Shown here: positions 27,801 to 36,693 of the stretch, piece by piece
How positions within the stretch are numbered: position 1 is the stretch's first letter
How the letters are laid out: each line of letters begins with the position of its first letter
Assembly: GCA_903922735.1 (NCBI GenBank)
Contig: CAIXUZ010000076.1
Coordinates: 46,595 to 110,594, forward strand
DNA from: an uncultured Verrucomicrobia subdivision 3 bacterium
GTDB lineage: Bacteria > Verrucomicrobiota > Verrucomicrobiia > Limisphaerales > UBA11358
Reading direction: 5' to 3'
DNA: 64,000 nt
The notes under the pieces: model-generated
What the model was told of the DNA's origin: nothing
Seen by the model: only the letters and a program-made list of their open reading frames with translations
Database searches by the model: none
Made by a program: the position numbers and the translations under genes

Positions 27801-27886
27801 ACACATTCAATGCAAACGGCAGCTTTCAAGTGACCAACACCATGAATCCGGGCAAGCCGGCCGGCTTTTATCAAATCAAACAGTAG
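24845..27886 (+). CDS. Secreted modular protein: LamG-like, Ig-like repeats and clan GH-A-like catalytic domain
   Basis: The ATG at 24845 gives a signal peptide (MKLIKPICSSLGILIVACLALIVPA in positions 1-25). Parts in order: a LamG/concanavalin-like domain (~30-250; TYPALKNGVTVWVN, ATFYLNGTAVG), two nearly identical 95-residue cadherin/Ig-like repeats (~258-447), a TIM-barrel-like region (~455-780) with SIGVNVHLWF, DYFEGPNEYD (Asn-Glu, candidate acid/base) and MPIYITETGYH (Glu, candidate nucleophile), a third Ig-like repeat, and a ~65-residue tail (YRVLFTTNLVLPVTQW ... GFYQIKQ). The NE/E pair and the barrel order fit clan GH-A, but I cannot assign a GH family. The substrate is unknown; the context suggests a plant or algal glycan. 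Confidence 0.82.
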   Translation: MKLIKPICSSLGILIVACLALIVPAAKADYTNGLLARWSFYTGGLADSVNGFVLKTNGTGTGQTMVFNTNNGSVVLGPGMELMATNINSTTYPALKNGVTVWVNMEVTNTPDNLSYLLGLVNANNATAASGDMTIGLMENVIVSTGYWGVSFKNTIVGSQSGTSLHPLNQFAAVAIVFTNATTQTATFYLNGTAVGSATYPGNTFPLQDFKGLALGRLLNSFGNSGGNTLFQEARVYNAALTQAQVAGIVPVTNNVSPATNVIAYPDAATTAWNAPVTVNPLVNDYEPNGLPLTVVSVRPTNGTANIVSGTNVMITPTLGTNGTVTVGYTITNGNGGSASSLITVTATNPLTPATNVIAYPDAASTPWNASVTVSPAANDSEPDGLTLTVVSVSPTNATAGIVNGTNVLITPTLGTTGTAYVGYTVTNGNGKSARSLITVTLTAPATPGSVAPADQFVDSIGVNVHLWFPGTPYVTSYSAVKTKMVASRLRHIRDMMAIDRGPVPPWKELATNGIKTGYVFTPEWAPSMSAYTNYIITNNLLGTVDYFEGPNEYDANASSNPNWVSVLTNFQAGLYATLKGSPATAVFPVLAASFLINHAADRTEVGNLAAWCDYGNCHPYPGGHLPSAAQTTNEIAACSINTGSMPIYITETGYHNATNGPYDGNNPASETATAIYLPRLYFDSFARGIGRTYWYEFIESQTDSGAMTSAEAHFGLIRYDLSEKPAYTALTNLITIMQDPGPGFATGNLNCSLSGAAVKSVLFQKRDGSFYLALWQEVSVWDVTTRTNIALASSNVTVSLPWGGFNVQSYSPTVSAAVQQTWAGVSSATVSLQGEVKILKISGGVPPPVANPDTISTAWNVPVTVAPLSNDSDPNGFALAVLAVNPTNATAGIIGGTNVLVTPVAGAAGTVFVGYTITNGNGGAASSLITITVTNPPTPVITATLKAATNLLFTGSNGAANGVYRVLFTTNLVLPVTQWTPVWTNTFNANGSFQVTNTMNPGKPAGFYQIKQ
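25616..26185 (+). repeat. Two tandem 285-bp coding repeats
   Basis: Units 25616-25900 and 25901-26185 start with the same CCGGCCACCA and encode near-identical 95-residue Ig/cadherin-like modules (ATNVIAYPDAA ... SSLITVT). A diverged third copy of the protein module lies at about 27385-27660. Recent internal duplication. Confidence 0.85.
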
Positions 27887-27960
27887 CCAAAAGCTCCGGC
27901 CAAAGAACCTTCAGTCTCAAACCACCTAGATCCCGTTTCTGGCGGAGTTTGACCGATTGC

Positions 27961-29349
27961 TCAGCGAGCTCCGGTCGTGAAAGTGAGGTTCGATACGGGG
28001 CCGGAGGTCTTGATTTTGGAGGCGTTCAGGCTGGCAACCGGCTTGCCCGCGAGCTTCAGATTGCTGAATTTTATTCCCTCCACCGACCCGCCGTCGGAGG
28101 CGGTTATCAGGCCTTCCTCCTCGATGGTCGTCTCGGTGCTGACATTTTCGATCAGCACATTTTTCACATTCATGTTCTTCGCGGTGATACTGAACAACCG
28201 GCAAATCCGGGGACTCTCCACCCGGACATTCCTAATCACAAAGCCGTCAATTGAGGCGGTGCCTTGGTTTCTGAAGTTCCTCAGCAATACTGCGGGTTCC
28301 CTCCCATCAAAACCGATGATGTCGATATTTTCCCAGAGGTAGTTTGCTACGGTTTTTGATACGAGAGAGACAATCGGCCGGCCGTAATTGCCTTTCCAGA
28401 TGACACAGTTGCGCCAGGTGTTGTTGTTGCCACTGTTGCCAATCAGACAATCGTCGTTTTGAAAGAACAGGCAGTCTTCCATCAGAGAATTCCCGCCCAA
28501 GTGCAGGCCGTCCGTATTGCCGTTCCAGGCAATGAATTTGATATTCTTCACCGTGGAATCCACCAATTGCCCCCGGTGATACCAACCCGGACTATTCAAC
28601 AGAAACAGACCTTCGAACTCATTTTTGGTGACGGATTTAAATTTCGGATAAGTGAACATGCATACGCTGGAGTCGGCATTCCAGGCATCCCAGGAAATAT
28701 AGCCGGAAGAAAAAATGCCGCGGCCACGGAATTTGTTATTGTTGCCCGTGCACAGGAAAGTCCCCTCGACCACCGCGCCGCCGGCGATGTAGACACTCTC
28801 GCCTTCCTTGATTTCCTTCTTGGTGCCAACCTTATGGACGCCCGGTCCATAATAATGAGTCGCCAACTTGTCGGGAACATCGGGCGCCTCGGCCACGATC
28901 AGCAAGGGCCTTTTCTGGTCATTCACTTCGACGCTGAGTTTTTGCGGAGATTTTAGGGTGAAGGTGATCGTATTGCCGTTTTGGGTGTAAGTCATCCCGG
29001 CACTCTTGGGGCGGATCGTGCAGGTATTGACGGCGTCATTGCAGGTCACGGCCACCGTGACGGGCTCTCCGCTGAAGGCAAACGAGGTGAAGGAAACCGT
29101 GGTCTGCGGGCGATTCCCCCACCCTTTGGGATGCTTGAAATACTTGGCCGACTCATAAACAAAACATGGCCGGCCGTTCACCTTGACCGTGAAGTCGCCG
29201 CTTTGTTTCAGGTTGGCAATCGTCGAGAGATCACCCGGCGGCGGATAAATCTCCAGTGCCGCCAAAACCTTGCCGGGCAGGGCGGACACCAAGAAAAGCA
29301 CGGCCCAGACAATGACACATGCCGAGGTGGTTTGAATGTAGTTTTTCAT
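27961..29349 (-). CDS. Secreted GH28/GH49-like beta-helix glycosidase
   Basis: The 462-residue product has a signal peptide (to about residue 31), an N-terminal beta-sandwich of ~110 residues (LEIYPPPGDLS ... FTVKVNGRPCFVYES), and a right-handed beta-helix with GPGVHKVG, IAGGAVVEGTF, WNGNTDGLHLGG (Asp) and QNDDCLIG (Asp-Asp). The sandwich-plus-helix layout and the NTDG / DD pair resemble GH49 and GH28 enzymes (dextranase, isopullulanase, polygalacturonase). It follows the acetyl esterase gene after 8 bases on the same strand, so the two probably act on one acetylated polysaccharide. It is only distantly like the other GH28 copies here. Confidence 0.8.
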   Translation of the reverse strand: MKNYIQTTSACVIVWAVLFLVSALPGKVLAALEIYPPPGDLSTIANLKQSGDFTVKVNGRPCFVYESAKYFKHPKGWGNRPQTTVSFTSFAFSGEPVTVAVTCNDAVNTCTIRPKSAGMTYTQNGNTITFTLKSPQKLSVEVNDQKRPLLIVAEAPDVPDKLATHYYGPGVHKVGTKKEIKEGESVYIAGGAVVEGTFLCTGNNNKFRGRGIFSSGYISWDAWNADSSVCMFTYPKFKSVTKNEFEGLFLLNSPGWYHRGQLVDSTVKNIKFIAWNGNTDGLHLGGNSLMEDCLFFQNDDCLIGNSGNNNTWRNCVIWKGNYGRPIVSLVSKTVANYLWENIDIIGFDGREPAVLLRNFRNQGTASIDGFVIRNVRVESPRICRLFSITAKNMNVKNVLIENVSTETTIEEEGLITASDGGSVEGIKFSNLKLAGKPVASLNASKIKTSGPVSNLTFTTGAR

Positions 29350-29357
29350 AGGTCCGA

Positions 29358-30656
29358 TTATTTTTTCGGGCTGATCGATTGGTTTTCCTCCCAGTTTTTG
29401 CTGAGCGTATAAATGGCGCCGTTGGGCATCGTATATCCGTGCGTGCGGCCCTGTTGAAAATCCAATTTCTTCGGCACCGTGAGGTTGTTATAAAGAACGG
29501 CGATGGTGGATGGCGGACAGACATAATCGCCCAAGCCGGCGAAAATGGCGGTGTTGCATTTTATCCGCCGGGCGTGGTTGGCCGCGTCGTAGTAGCCCAG
29601 CGGCTCGAACCAAGTCATGCTGAATTCGGATTTTAGCCGGCCCAAATTGCGCCCGCCGAGATCGCAGCACCAGGGAATATTGGCGTCGCAGCGGGTCACA
29701 TCATGATCCAGCCCGGCGGCGGCAAGCGCCTGCAATCCGCCCTGGCTGCCGCCGCTGACGATGAGGGTTTTGCCGTCCCATTCCGGCTGGGCTTTGAGAA
29801 ATTCGAGCGCCCGCATCACCCGGAGAAACATTCCGTTGAAATAGGCGGTTTCAGGACTCTTGTTCTCCTCATCAATAAAGGCATATCGCTTTAGCGTGGT
29901 TTGCGCCAAGTTTTGATAATACTCAGCAGGTTGACCGTTGAGGAAGCCGTGGGCGTTGATATTTAAGGACAGGGAGGCCGCCCCGTCCCAGGGCTTGACC
30001 GCGCCGGTGACGCCGTAGCCATTGAAACCCAAATGCGCGGGGAGTGATTTGGGTTTGGCGTTGGCCGGTTTGCAGAAATATCCGGACACGGGCATTTTGC
30101 CGGCGCAATCCACCTTCACGTCGAAGAGCAGCACGCCGGGCTTGTCCCAAGCCACCGGCACCAAGTCAGCCCGCATCGGCACCGCCGCCAGCTTCGCCTT
30201 TTGCTTCGCCCAGAATGCATCGAAGTCGGCCGGCTCTGGCCAGGCTTTTATCTGGTCGAGGGACACGCCAGCGCTGCCGTCAAACAATGGCATCAGCTTG
30301 CCATCATTCAGGAGACGCTTGCCATACTCGTCGCTCGCCTCAACGATGATATGCACGAAGCCGGGCTGTTTCAGTGACGTGGTAATGGTCAGTGGTTTAT
30401 CGGCAGCCGAAATCGCCGTGTCTTGGTTGGTTTTCCCGTCATCGCCGAGCCGGGTCCAGGCGAGATTTTTACCGGCCACCGGCTGACCATCTTCCAGCAA
30501 CCGCACGGTAAACACCATTTTCTCGCCGGGGGCATAGGTCAGCGGATTCTTATCCGTGGCGCCCATGAAAGTGAACGTGCCGGCGCACGCCAGCGATGCC
30601 TGGAGAAAAACGAGGCCATAAAACGAAACGGGTTTGGATTTAAAAACAGTTCTCAT
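29358..30656 (-). CDS. Secreted acetyl xylan esterase-like protein (CE7/AXE1)
   Basis: The 432-residue protein has a signal peptide, an N-terminal ~110-residue beta-domain (FTFMGATDKNPLTYAPGEK), and a CE7-type alpha/beta-hydrolase: WPEPADFDAFWAKQKAKL is the standard AXE1 entry. The nucleophile elbow is VSGGSQGG (Ser), the acid is in AGLGDYVCPPS (Asp) and the base in GRTHGY (His). CE7 enzymes deacetylate xylo-oligosaccharides and cephalosporin C. It is the first gene of a two-gene minus-strand unit with the GH28/GH49-like gene and is divergent from the 30896 gene; the ~240 bases between should hold both promoters, though no clear -35/-10 pair was seen. Confidence 0.9.
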   Translation of the reverse strand: MRTVFKSKPVSFYGLVFLQASLACAGTFTFMGATDKNPLTYAPGEKMVFTVRLLEDGQPVAGKNLAWTRLGDDGKTNQDTAISAADKPLTITTSLKQPGFVHIIVEASDEYGKRLLNDGKLMPLFDGSAGVSLDQIKAWPEPADFDAFWAKQKAKLAAVPMRADLVPVAWDKPGVLLFDVKVDCAGKMPVSGYFCKPANAKPKSLPAHLGFNGYGVTGAVKPWDGAASLSLNINAHGFLNGQPAEYYQNLAQTTLKRYAFIDEENKSPETAYFNGMFLRVMRALEFLKAQPEWDGKTLIVSGGSQGGLQALAAAGLDHDVTRCDANIPWCCDLGGRNLGRLKSEFSMTWFEPLGYYDAANHARRIKCNTAIFAGLGDYVCPPSTIAVLYNNLTVPKKLDFQQGRTHGYTMPNGAIYTLSKNWEENQSISPKK

Positions 30657-30895
30657 AAAAATAAGGACGGCATTGGCAGCAAAGCCTGGCGCAGTTTATT
30701 GATTTTTTGCGGGAATTCCTGGAAACTTCGCCAGATTCTCTTTCTTCTGGAAAGGTTTGCAAGTTTGTTTTGAAATCCAACCACGCCTCCCCCAATTTTT
30801 CCCACCCCGGCGATCCAGCTTTAGGAACTGTCTTTTTAATTATCCAATCGTGCAATTTACTCGAGTTTTTTCCGGCTGATTTTTAGACTTTTAGC

Positions 30896-32515
30896 ATGAA
30901 ACCGGCGCTCCTCTATCTCTTGACGTTATTTTCTTTTGGCATCGCCGGAATGGCCGGCACCACTTCGCAAAACCTGATTGTTTACGGCCCGGTGCCGGGG
31001 CTGGCGCCGTCCGACCATTACTCGGTGCGGTTGCGTCCCGCCGGGATTGATGCGCCTTGGCAAAGCACTTTCGTCTTCAAGACGGCGTGCAAGGATTTCG
31101 GGCGCTTCAATCCGAAGAATTTAGGCAAGCTGGACACGGAAGGTTACTGCCCGAGCTTGAGCGGCTGGAGCCATTCCTATGTGAACTTCGAAACCGCCGG
31201 ACCGGTGGAAATGGAAATCACCAAGGTGGATGGCGGGCCGATCCGGAAAGCCACGGTCCACCCCGTTCGCCACGGCAAAAATATCTATATCAAGGATGGC
31301 AAAGCTTACCTGACCCTCGATCAACCCTGCCTGGTGGCGGTGGATATCAACGGGGATATGTGCGACCAGGACACCACCCGGACCCGTGACGGCGGATGGT
31401 ATACCGGACCACCCCTCCACGGTCTTTCCATCTTCGCCAATCCAATTTTCACCAACAAGCCGCAGCTGGAAGATCCATCGGTTTATGCCGTCAAACCCGG
31501 GCAACAGCCGCCCACGAATGGCAATTGGAAGACGCTCTACTTTCTTCCCGGAGTGCATGACATCGGCCTCGCCTATCCCCTTCAAGCCAATAAAAATTAT
31601 TACATCCCCGGCGATGCACTCGTCTATGGCAGTCTCCTCAAAGAGCAGGGCGGCCATGACATTCGCATTTTCGGCTGCGGCACGATCTCGGGCGACCGCC
31701 TGCCACATCCGGAGCGCATTCTCAAGCTGCACTACAAGCAATCCTATCCCTACTCGCCGATCACCATCCGTTCCCCCTTCAACAGCGAGGTCGAGGGGGT
31801 CACACTGGCAAATCCGGCCTATTGGTCCTGCGTCCTTGGAATCAGTCCGCAATACTTCGACGCAACGCGGCCGGCGCGCGTGCACTGGGTGAAGGTGCTC
31901 GGCTGGCGCTACAACAGCGACGGCTTCACCACCCAAGCCAACTCGGTGATCGAAGATTGTTTCCTCCGCACCGAGGACGACACCATTTATCCGGCGGGCC
32001 TCGGCATCCGCCGCCTCGTCATCTGGCACGACGCCAACGGCTCGGCTTTTCTGCTCACCAGCCTCGCCCAGCAAAACAGCCGGCCCCTGGTGGTGGAAGA
32101 TTGCGATGTGATCTTCGCGCGGCAATCGCAATACCGGTTCAGCGGCGGCAGCCGGATCTTCAACATGCGCGGGGAAGGCAAAGGAGAAGGCGGGCGCAAC
32201 GTCATCTTCCGCAATATCCGCGTGGAAGACCCCCGGCCCACCCAGCAGGCTTTCCTGATCCAAATGGCCACCGAAAAACCTTACGTCTGGCCGAAGCCGG
32301 TGAGCCGCGGCCCGGGCGACCTGGTCGGCGTTGTTTTCCAAAATATCGAGATTGCGGCTCCAAGCATCCTGGGGGAACCCAATATTCTTTATGGGGGACC
32401 TGATTGCAAAATCCGCGATCTGACCTTCGACAACGTCACCATCGGGGGCAAGAAACTCACCTCGCTCAGCGATTTCATCACCAACAAATACGTTGAGAAT
32501 ATTTATTTTAAATGA
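30896..32515 (+). CDS. Secreted GH28/GH49-like beta-helix glycosidase
   Basis: The 539-residue product begins with a signal peptide (MKPALLYLLTLFSFGIAGMAG). It continues with a ~170-residue beta-sandwich (SDHYSVRLRPAG ... CLVAVDINGDMCD) and a parallel beta-helix with YFLPGVHDIG, GDALVYGSL, IFGCGTISGD, WRYNSDGFTT (Asp) and RTEDDTIY (Asp-Asp). The same sandwich-helix layout as the 27961 gene, with matching NSDG/NTDG and DD signatures, points to GH28 or GH49 with an unresolved substrate. It is transcribed away from the esterase pair, and the FAD oxidoreductase gene follows after ~130 bases. No GHG triplet is evident, so typical polygalacturonase activity is not assured. Confidence 0.8.
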   Translation: MKPALLYLLTLFSFGIAGMAGTTSQNLIVYGPVPGLAPSDHYSVRLRPAGIDAPWQSTFVFKTACKDFGRFNPKNLGKLDTEGYCPSLSGWSHSYVNFETAGPVEMEITKVDGGPIRKATVHPVRHGKNIYIKDGKAYLTLDQPCLVAVDINGDMCDQDTTRTRDGGWYTGPPLHGLSIFANPIFTNKPQLEDPSVYAVKPGQQPPTNGNWKTLYFLPGVHDIGLAYPLQANKNYYIPGDALVYGSLLKEQGGHDIRIFGCGTISGDRLPHPERILKLHYKQSYPYSPITIRSPFNSEVEGVTLANPAYWSCVLGISPQYFDATRPARVHWVKVLGWRYNSDGFTTQANSVIEDCFLRTEDDTIYPAGLGIRRLVIWHDANGSAFLLTSLAQQNSRPLVVEDCDVIFARQSQYRFSGGSRIFNMRGEGKGEGGRNVIFRNIRVEDPRPTQQAFLIQMATEKPYVWPKPVSRGPGDLVGVVFQNIEIAAPSILGEPNILYGGPDCKIRDLTFDNVTIGGKKLTSLSDFITNKYVENIYFK

Positions 32516-32643
32516 GGCGCTAGCGCTAACAACTAATCTTCACGGAAATGCACCGGCAGTGAAAAATCTATCTGTGAAGCAAAAGCGAATCCGGTCATCA
32601 ACTGCCGGGTTGTGCGGGACGAGTAAAAAGAGTAAATGGAAAC

Positions 32644-34083
32644 ATGATCGCTCCAGCCAACGGATTTACCCGACGCCACTTCCTCTGCACCGCCGCCCTC
32701 GGGGCGGTTTCCGGGGCGCAACTCGCTTGGAGTGCGGATGAGAAGCCGGCCCTATCTCCCGAAGGAAAGCATTTCAACGAGCCGTCGTTAAAACTGCCCA
32801 TTAAAAACGATGCCGATGTCATCGTCTGCGGGGCCGGGCCGGCGGGAATTGCCGCCGCCATCACCGCAGCGCGCGCAGGTGCGCGCACGCGTTTGTTCGA
32901 GGTGCACGGATGCCTGGGTGGCGTGTGGACCGCGGGATTGCTCACTTACATTTTTGATTTCGACAAACCCGGACTTACGCGCGAATTGGTGAAAAAACTC
33001 GATGAGCGCGACGCGCGGCGCAACCGGAATCCGAGCCGGTTCACTTACGAACCGGAGGCCATGAAGCTGCTGATCGAGGAGATGTGTTTGGAGGCCGGGG
33101 TAAAAATCCAGCTGCACACCCGCGTCGCGGCCGCCTACCGCCAAGGGCAGCGGCTCACCACCATCATCACAGAATCCAAATCCGGTCGCGAAGCGTGGGC
33201 GGCTCCGGTGTTCATTGACGCGACCGGCGATGGCGACCTCGGCGCGCAAGCCGGGTGCGCGTGGGAGACCGGCCAGGCAAAGGACTGTCCGTGCCAGCCC
33301 ATGACGATGAACGCCCTGACCGTGGTGAAAGATGCCAAAGCCCTGGGCAAATTCATTTCATTCAACGGCACCGACGAATTCACCGGCCCGGGCGGACATC
33401 TCACGTGCGTCGAAGCCTTCAAGGGTGAACTGCAGCGCGCCGGCGTGGGAACCTCGTATGGTCATCCGACCATTTTCCATGTGCGCGACAATCTCGTCAT
33501 GCTCATGCTGAATCACGAGTATGGCATCATGGCCTACGACAGCGCCAAAATCTCGGAAGCCACCCTGCGCTCGCGGGCTGAAATTCATCGTGTCGTGAAG
33601 GCGCTCCGCTCGCTGGGTGGCGGGTGGGAAAGCTTACAAGTTGCCACCACGGCGGAGCAGATCGGCGTGCGTGATGGCCGCCGGATTCGCGGACGCTACA
33701 CCGTCACGAAGGAAGATTTGATTCAAGGGACAAAACATCCCGATGCCGTGTGTCGAGCAACCTTCGGCGTGGATATCCATGCAGAAAGCCGGGAGAAAAA
33801 CACCACCGAAACCATTTCGCACGGCGGCTTCAAAGCGAAGCCCTACGACATCCCCTTGCGTGCGCTCATCGCCAAAGATATTGACGGCCTGATGATGGCG
33901 GGGCGTTGCATCAGCGGCGATTTCACCGCCCACGCCAGCTATCGTGTCACCGGCAATGCGGTGGCCATGGGCGAAGCCGCCGGCGTGGTGGCGGCGATGG
34001 CCGCCAAGAGCGGGCGTCTGCCGCAGGCAGTGGAATGGCGAGAAGGCGCCGAGCAATTAGCCAAGCTAGGGCAACGAATCTGA
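32644..34083 (+). CDS. Tat-exported FAD-dependent oxidoreductase
   Basis: The 479-residue protein has a twin-arginine signal (FTRRHFLCTAALGAVSGAQLA). A dinucleotide-binding motif DVIVCGAGPAGIAAAITAAR follows, then EVHGCLGGVWTAG, FIDATGDGDLGA and a C-terminal GLMMAGRCISGD, the pattern of the FAD_oxidored (PF12831-like) family of secreted flavoproteins common in this phylum and in planctomycetes. A substrate is not known; the genomic setting suggests a sugar or sugar acid. It lies ~130 bases after a GH28-like gene on the same strand and converges with the rhamnosidase gene, with ~57 bases between them and no clear hairpin terminator. Confidence 0.88.
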   Translation: MIAPANGFTRRHFLCTAALGAVSGAQLAWSADEKPALSPEGKHFNEPSLKLPIKNDADVIVCGAGPAGIAAAITAARAGARTRLFEVHGCLGGVWTAGLLTYIFDFDKPGLTRELVKKLDERDARRNRNPSRFTYEPEAMKLLIEEMCLEAGVKIQLHTRVAAAYRQGQRLTTIITESKSGREAWAAPVFIDATGDGDLGAQAGCAWETGQAKDCPCQPMTMNALTVVKDAKALGKFISFNGTDEFTGPGGHLTCVEAFKGELQRAGVGTSYGHPTIFHVRDNLVMLMLNHEYGIMAYDSAKISEATLRSRAEIHRVVKALRSLGGGWESLQVATTAEQIGVRDGRRIRGRYTVTKEDLIQGTKHPDAVCRATFGVDIHAESREKNTTETISHGGFKAKPYDIPLRALIAKDIDGLMMAGRCISGDFTAHASYRVTGNAVAMGEAAGVVAAMAAKSGRLPQAVEWREGAEQLAKLGQRI

Positions 34084-34140
34084 AAGACGGCCAAACCGGG
34101 AACCAAGAGACAGCTGAATCCTCGCAGAAGGCATCCGCGC

Positions 34141-36579
34141 CTATGGCTGCCGGATTAAGACCATGTTAGCCGGGTTTTCAATTTTGACGGTGTAACCGGG
34201 CGGCAATTGAACCCGGTAATGCAGCGCAGCTCCCTGGCGCCACCAGCGCAAAGAAAAGTTTCCGAAATCAAAAGGAATCTCGCCCTCACACCATTCCAGT
34301 GGAAGATCAGAAAACCGCAGGGTGATCACGTGCTGCTGCCGGTCAATGGATTGCAGGCCTAGAAAGTCGCGGACGAAAAGATGGGCGGCGTGCGACGCAA
34401 AACCATGATTACAGCTCTTGCGGGTGTCGTCATACTCCCACAGCGTGCCGGTCAGCTCCGCCATGGGCAGATAGTATGCGCGGGCCTCGGCGAACGCCTT
34501 TGCCGTCAGGCCGTAGCGAGGCAGCAAATCCATGCGGAGATAATTTCCAATGATCGCATTGGCCTTGTGAATCTCCGGCCAGACCCGGCGGGCATCGCGC
34601 CGGGGGCCAAACTCATTGCACAACCGGTCCCACAACTGCGGGTGGGTCTGCGGCGTGGCGAGGCCGAAATAAAACGCCATGTACTGGCACACTTCAGTCC
34701 GGTTGGTGGTGACGCACAGTTCGCCGTTTTTGCGCACCGCGTTGTCCACAAAAAATTCGCCGCGGCCCGACTGCGCCAGAATCGCCTGCTTCACCTTGCG
34801 CGCCTCCTCGAGCAGCGTCGGCAACTGGTAAAGCCGTCCCGCCGCTTCGAGCGCACCGGCATATTCCATGTTGGAAGGATAATTCACATCCTGCACGAAG
34901 GTATTGGCGGCGGACCACTCGACGAACACCCAGCTATCGAGTTTTTCCAGCAAGCCATCAGAATTACGAAACTTCTTAAAATAATCGAATAGCGCGAGCA
35001 CTTTTGGCCGCAGCGCATCCACCAGCCCGCGGTCGCCGCTGCGCGCGTAATATTCCTCCAGCTGCAACACGAACCAAAGCGCGCAATTCGGGATAAAGCG
35101 GCCGTCCAAGTGGTCGGAGGGATAGCACATCGGCAACATGCCATCAGGCAGGTGCGCGAATTTTTCCGGCAGCATGAAATCCTCGAAATAGACCTGCTCA
35201 ACCTTCGTGTTGCCGCACAGGTCAAATCCCGCGCGCGCCGTCCAGTAGGCGTCGTTGGCCCACCCCGCCCGCTCGCGGGTGGGACAATCCATGAAAACAT
35301 CCACCGCGTTTTGGCGGAAGGTCTCGCGCGCGGCTTCGAAAATCGCATTCAACCCGCGGTCGCTCGAAGCAAAACGCGCCGCACTGGCATCGGGATTTGC
35401 ATATTCGCGCAGATGAATGCGCTCGGCGCGGCAGGCGCCATCGAGGACGGTGATTTTCAGATAACGGAGACCATACGGCTCGATGCTTTCCAAGTCATAA
35501 ACACCGGGTTCCAAGTCATAGCTCACCAGGTTCACGCACTGGAACCGCTTGAAATCCACGTCGCCCCCGGAAAGAATTTCATCAAAGGTCAAAAAGACCC
35601 GCGTCTTCCGGTCGCAGGTGATCCGCGCGCCGATAAACCCGGCCAGATTGGTGCCGAAGTCGAAAATTCGAAACGAGCCGGCTTCAAACGGTATCACCCG
35701 CCCCGGCACGCAGGCGCGGGCTGCATCCTGCCGGGTTGCGACCTTGAGCCGTTGCAGATCAAAGCTGGGAATTACGGTCAGTTCTTTCTCCAAGAACCCG
35801 TGGACCTTTGGTCCCACCTCGGTCATGGAATATGGCTTCCAAAATTTCTTTGGGTCCGGGTCGGGCGCGACGGAACCACCAGCCACCTCCGCCACCGGAG
35901 GGCGCAACGCAAATACCGGATAGGGAACACGTCGCGGCAGGTATTTTTTCTCCGCCGCAGTCGTGCAGGCATCGCCCCAAAACGGCTCCCCGGCCTGGGT
36001 GCGCCAGTCATCCGCGCCGGAACGCATGCGATAGACCTCGGAAAATGTGCGCTGCGAGGTGTAGCGCTGCACCTTTTGCACCCGTTGATCGAGAATCTTC
36101 GCCTGGAATCCCCTGCCCGGTTCGCCCGTCGCCGCGAGCACCTGTCCATCGATTATCACTTCGGCCTGCAGAAACGAAGGCTGGTCGAGCAGATAAAATC
36201 CGTTGCAGTTGTAGCCGGCGACTTCAACGGCAATCACATTTTTGCCCGTCCGCAGTTTTCCGCGCAAATCCCATTCATCAATGCGGAACCAGCCGTGCGG
36301 CCCGCGCGCCGGGCCATAGCCCAGAAATTCGCCGTTGATCCAGGCGCGATACAGGCACGATGCCGTGACCCGCAGCATCGCCGGCTGATCCGGCTGCGCC
36401 GTGACAACGGCACGAAAGCCGGCGAGCAAGTTCATTTCAGATTCCCGGCCGGCCGGCCAGATCGGTTTGGCGGCGCGGAAGGCGACCTCGTCAGCCAGCG
36501 CCGTGGTCGCCGACCAAACGAGAAAAACCGCCACCACACATCCCAATGATTTTATGCTCAGCTGAGTTGACCGTTTCAT
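34141..36579 (-). CDS. Secreted alpha-L-rhamnosidase, GH78-like
   Basis: From the ATG at 36579 the product is 812 residues with a signal peptide (MKRSTQLSIKSLGCVVAVFL). It shows the GH78 sequence of parts: N-terminal beta-domains (KPIWPAGRESEMN, ASCLYRAWINGEFLGYGPARG, which is the carbohydrate-binding segment seen in rhamnosidases), an (alpha/alpha)6 barrel beginning near VDVFMDCPTRERAGWANDAYW with candidate acid Glu/Asp residues, and a C-terminal beta-domain. It should release L-rhamnose from rhamnogalacturonan or glycosides. The variant DCPTRERAGW replaces the common DCPQRDERLGW, so catalytic residues should be placed by alignment. Confidence 0.9.
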   Translation of the reverse strand: MKRSTQLSIKSLGCVVAVFLVWSATTALADEVAFRAAKPIWPAGRESEMNLLAGFRAVVTAQPDQPAMLRVTASCLYRAWINGEFLGYGPARGPHGWFRIDEWDLRGKLRTGKNVIAVEVAGYNCNGFYLLDQPSFLQAEVIIDGQVLAATGEPGRGFQAKILDQRVQKVQRYTSQRTFSEVYRMRSGADDWRTQAGEPFWGDACTTAAEKKYLPRRVPYPVFALRPPVAEVAGGSVAPDPDPKKFWKPYSMTEVGPKVHGFLEKELTVIPSFDLQRLKVATRQDAARACVPGRVIPFEAGSFRIFDFGTNLAGFIGARITCDRKTRVFLTFDEILSGGDVDFKRFQCVNLVSYDLEPGVYDLESIEPYGLRYLKITVLDGACRAERIHLREYANPDASAARFASSDRGLNAIFEAARETFRQNAVDVFMDCPTRERAGWANDAYWTARAGFDLCGNTKVEQVYFEDFMLPEKFAHLPDGMLPMCYPSDHLDGRFIPNCALWFVLQLEEYYARSGDRGLVDALRPKVLALFDYFKKFRNSDGLLEKLDSWVFVEWSAANTFVQDVNYPSNMEYAGALEAAGRLYQLPTLLEEARKVKQAILAQSGRGEFFVDNAVRKNGELCVTTNRTEVCQYMAFYFGLATPQTHPQLWDRLCNEFGPRRDARRVWPEIHKANAIIGNYLRMDLLPRYGLTAKAFAEARAYYLPMAELTGTLWEYDDTRKSCNHGFASHAAHLFVRDFLGLQSIDRQQHVITLRFSDLPLEWCEGEIPFDFGNFSLRWWRQGAALHYRVQLPPGYTVKIENPANMVLIRQP

Positions 36580-36693
36580 ACAAATAAAAATCTGACGCAA
36601 GCAGCGCACGGTGACAACAGCGCCACTGCCGAGCCACGCGCAAACCCCTCCGCCAGGCGGGCACAGGTAGCACCAGTCACTGTCAGCAACGGT

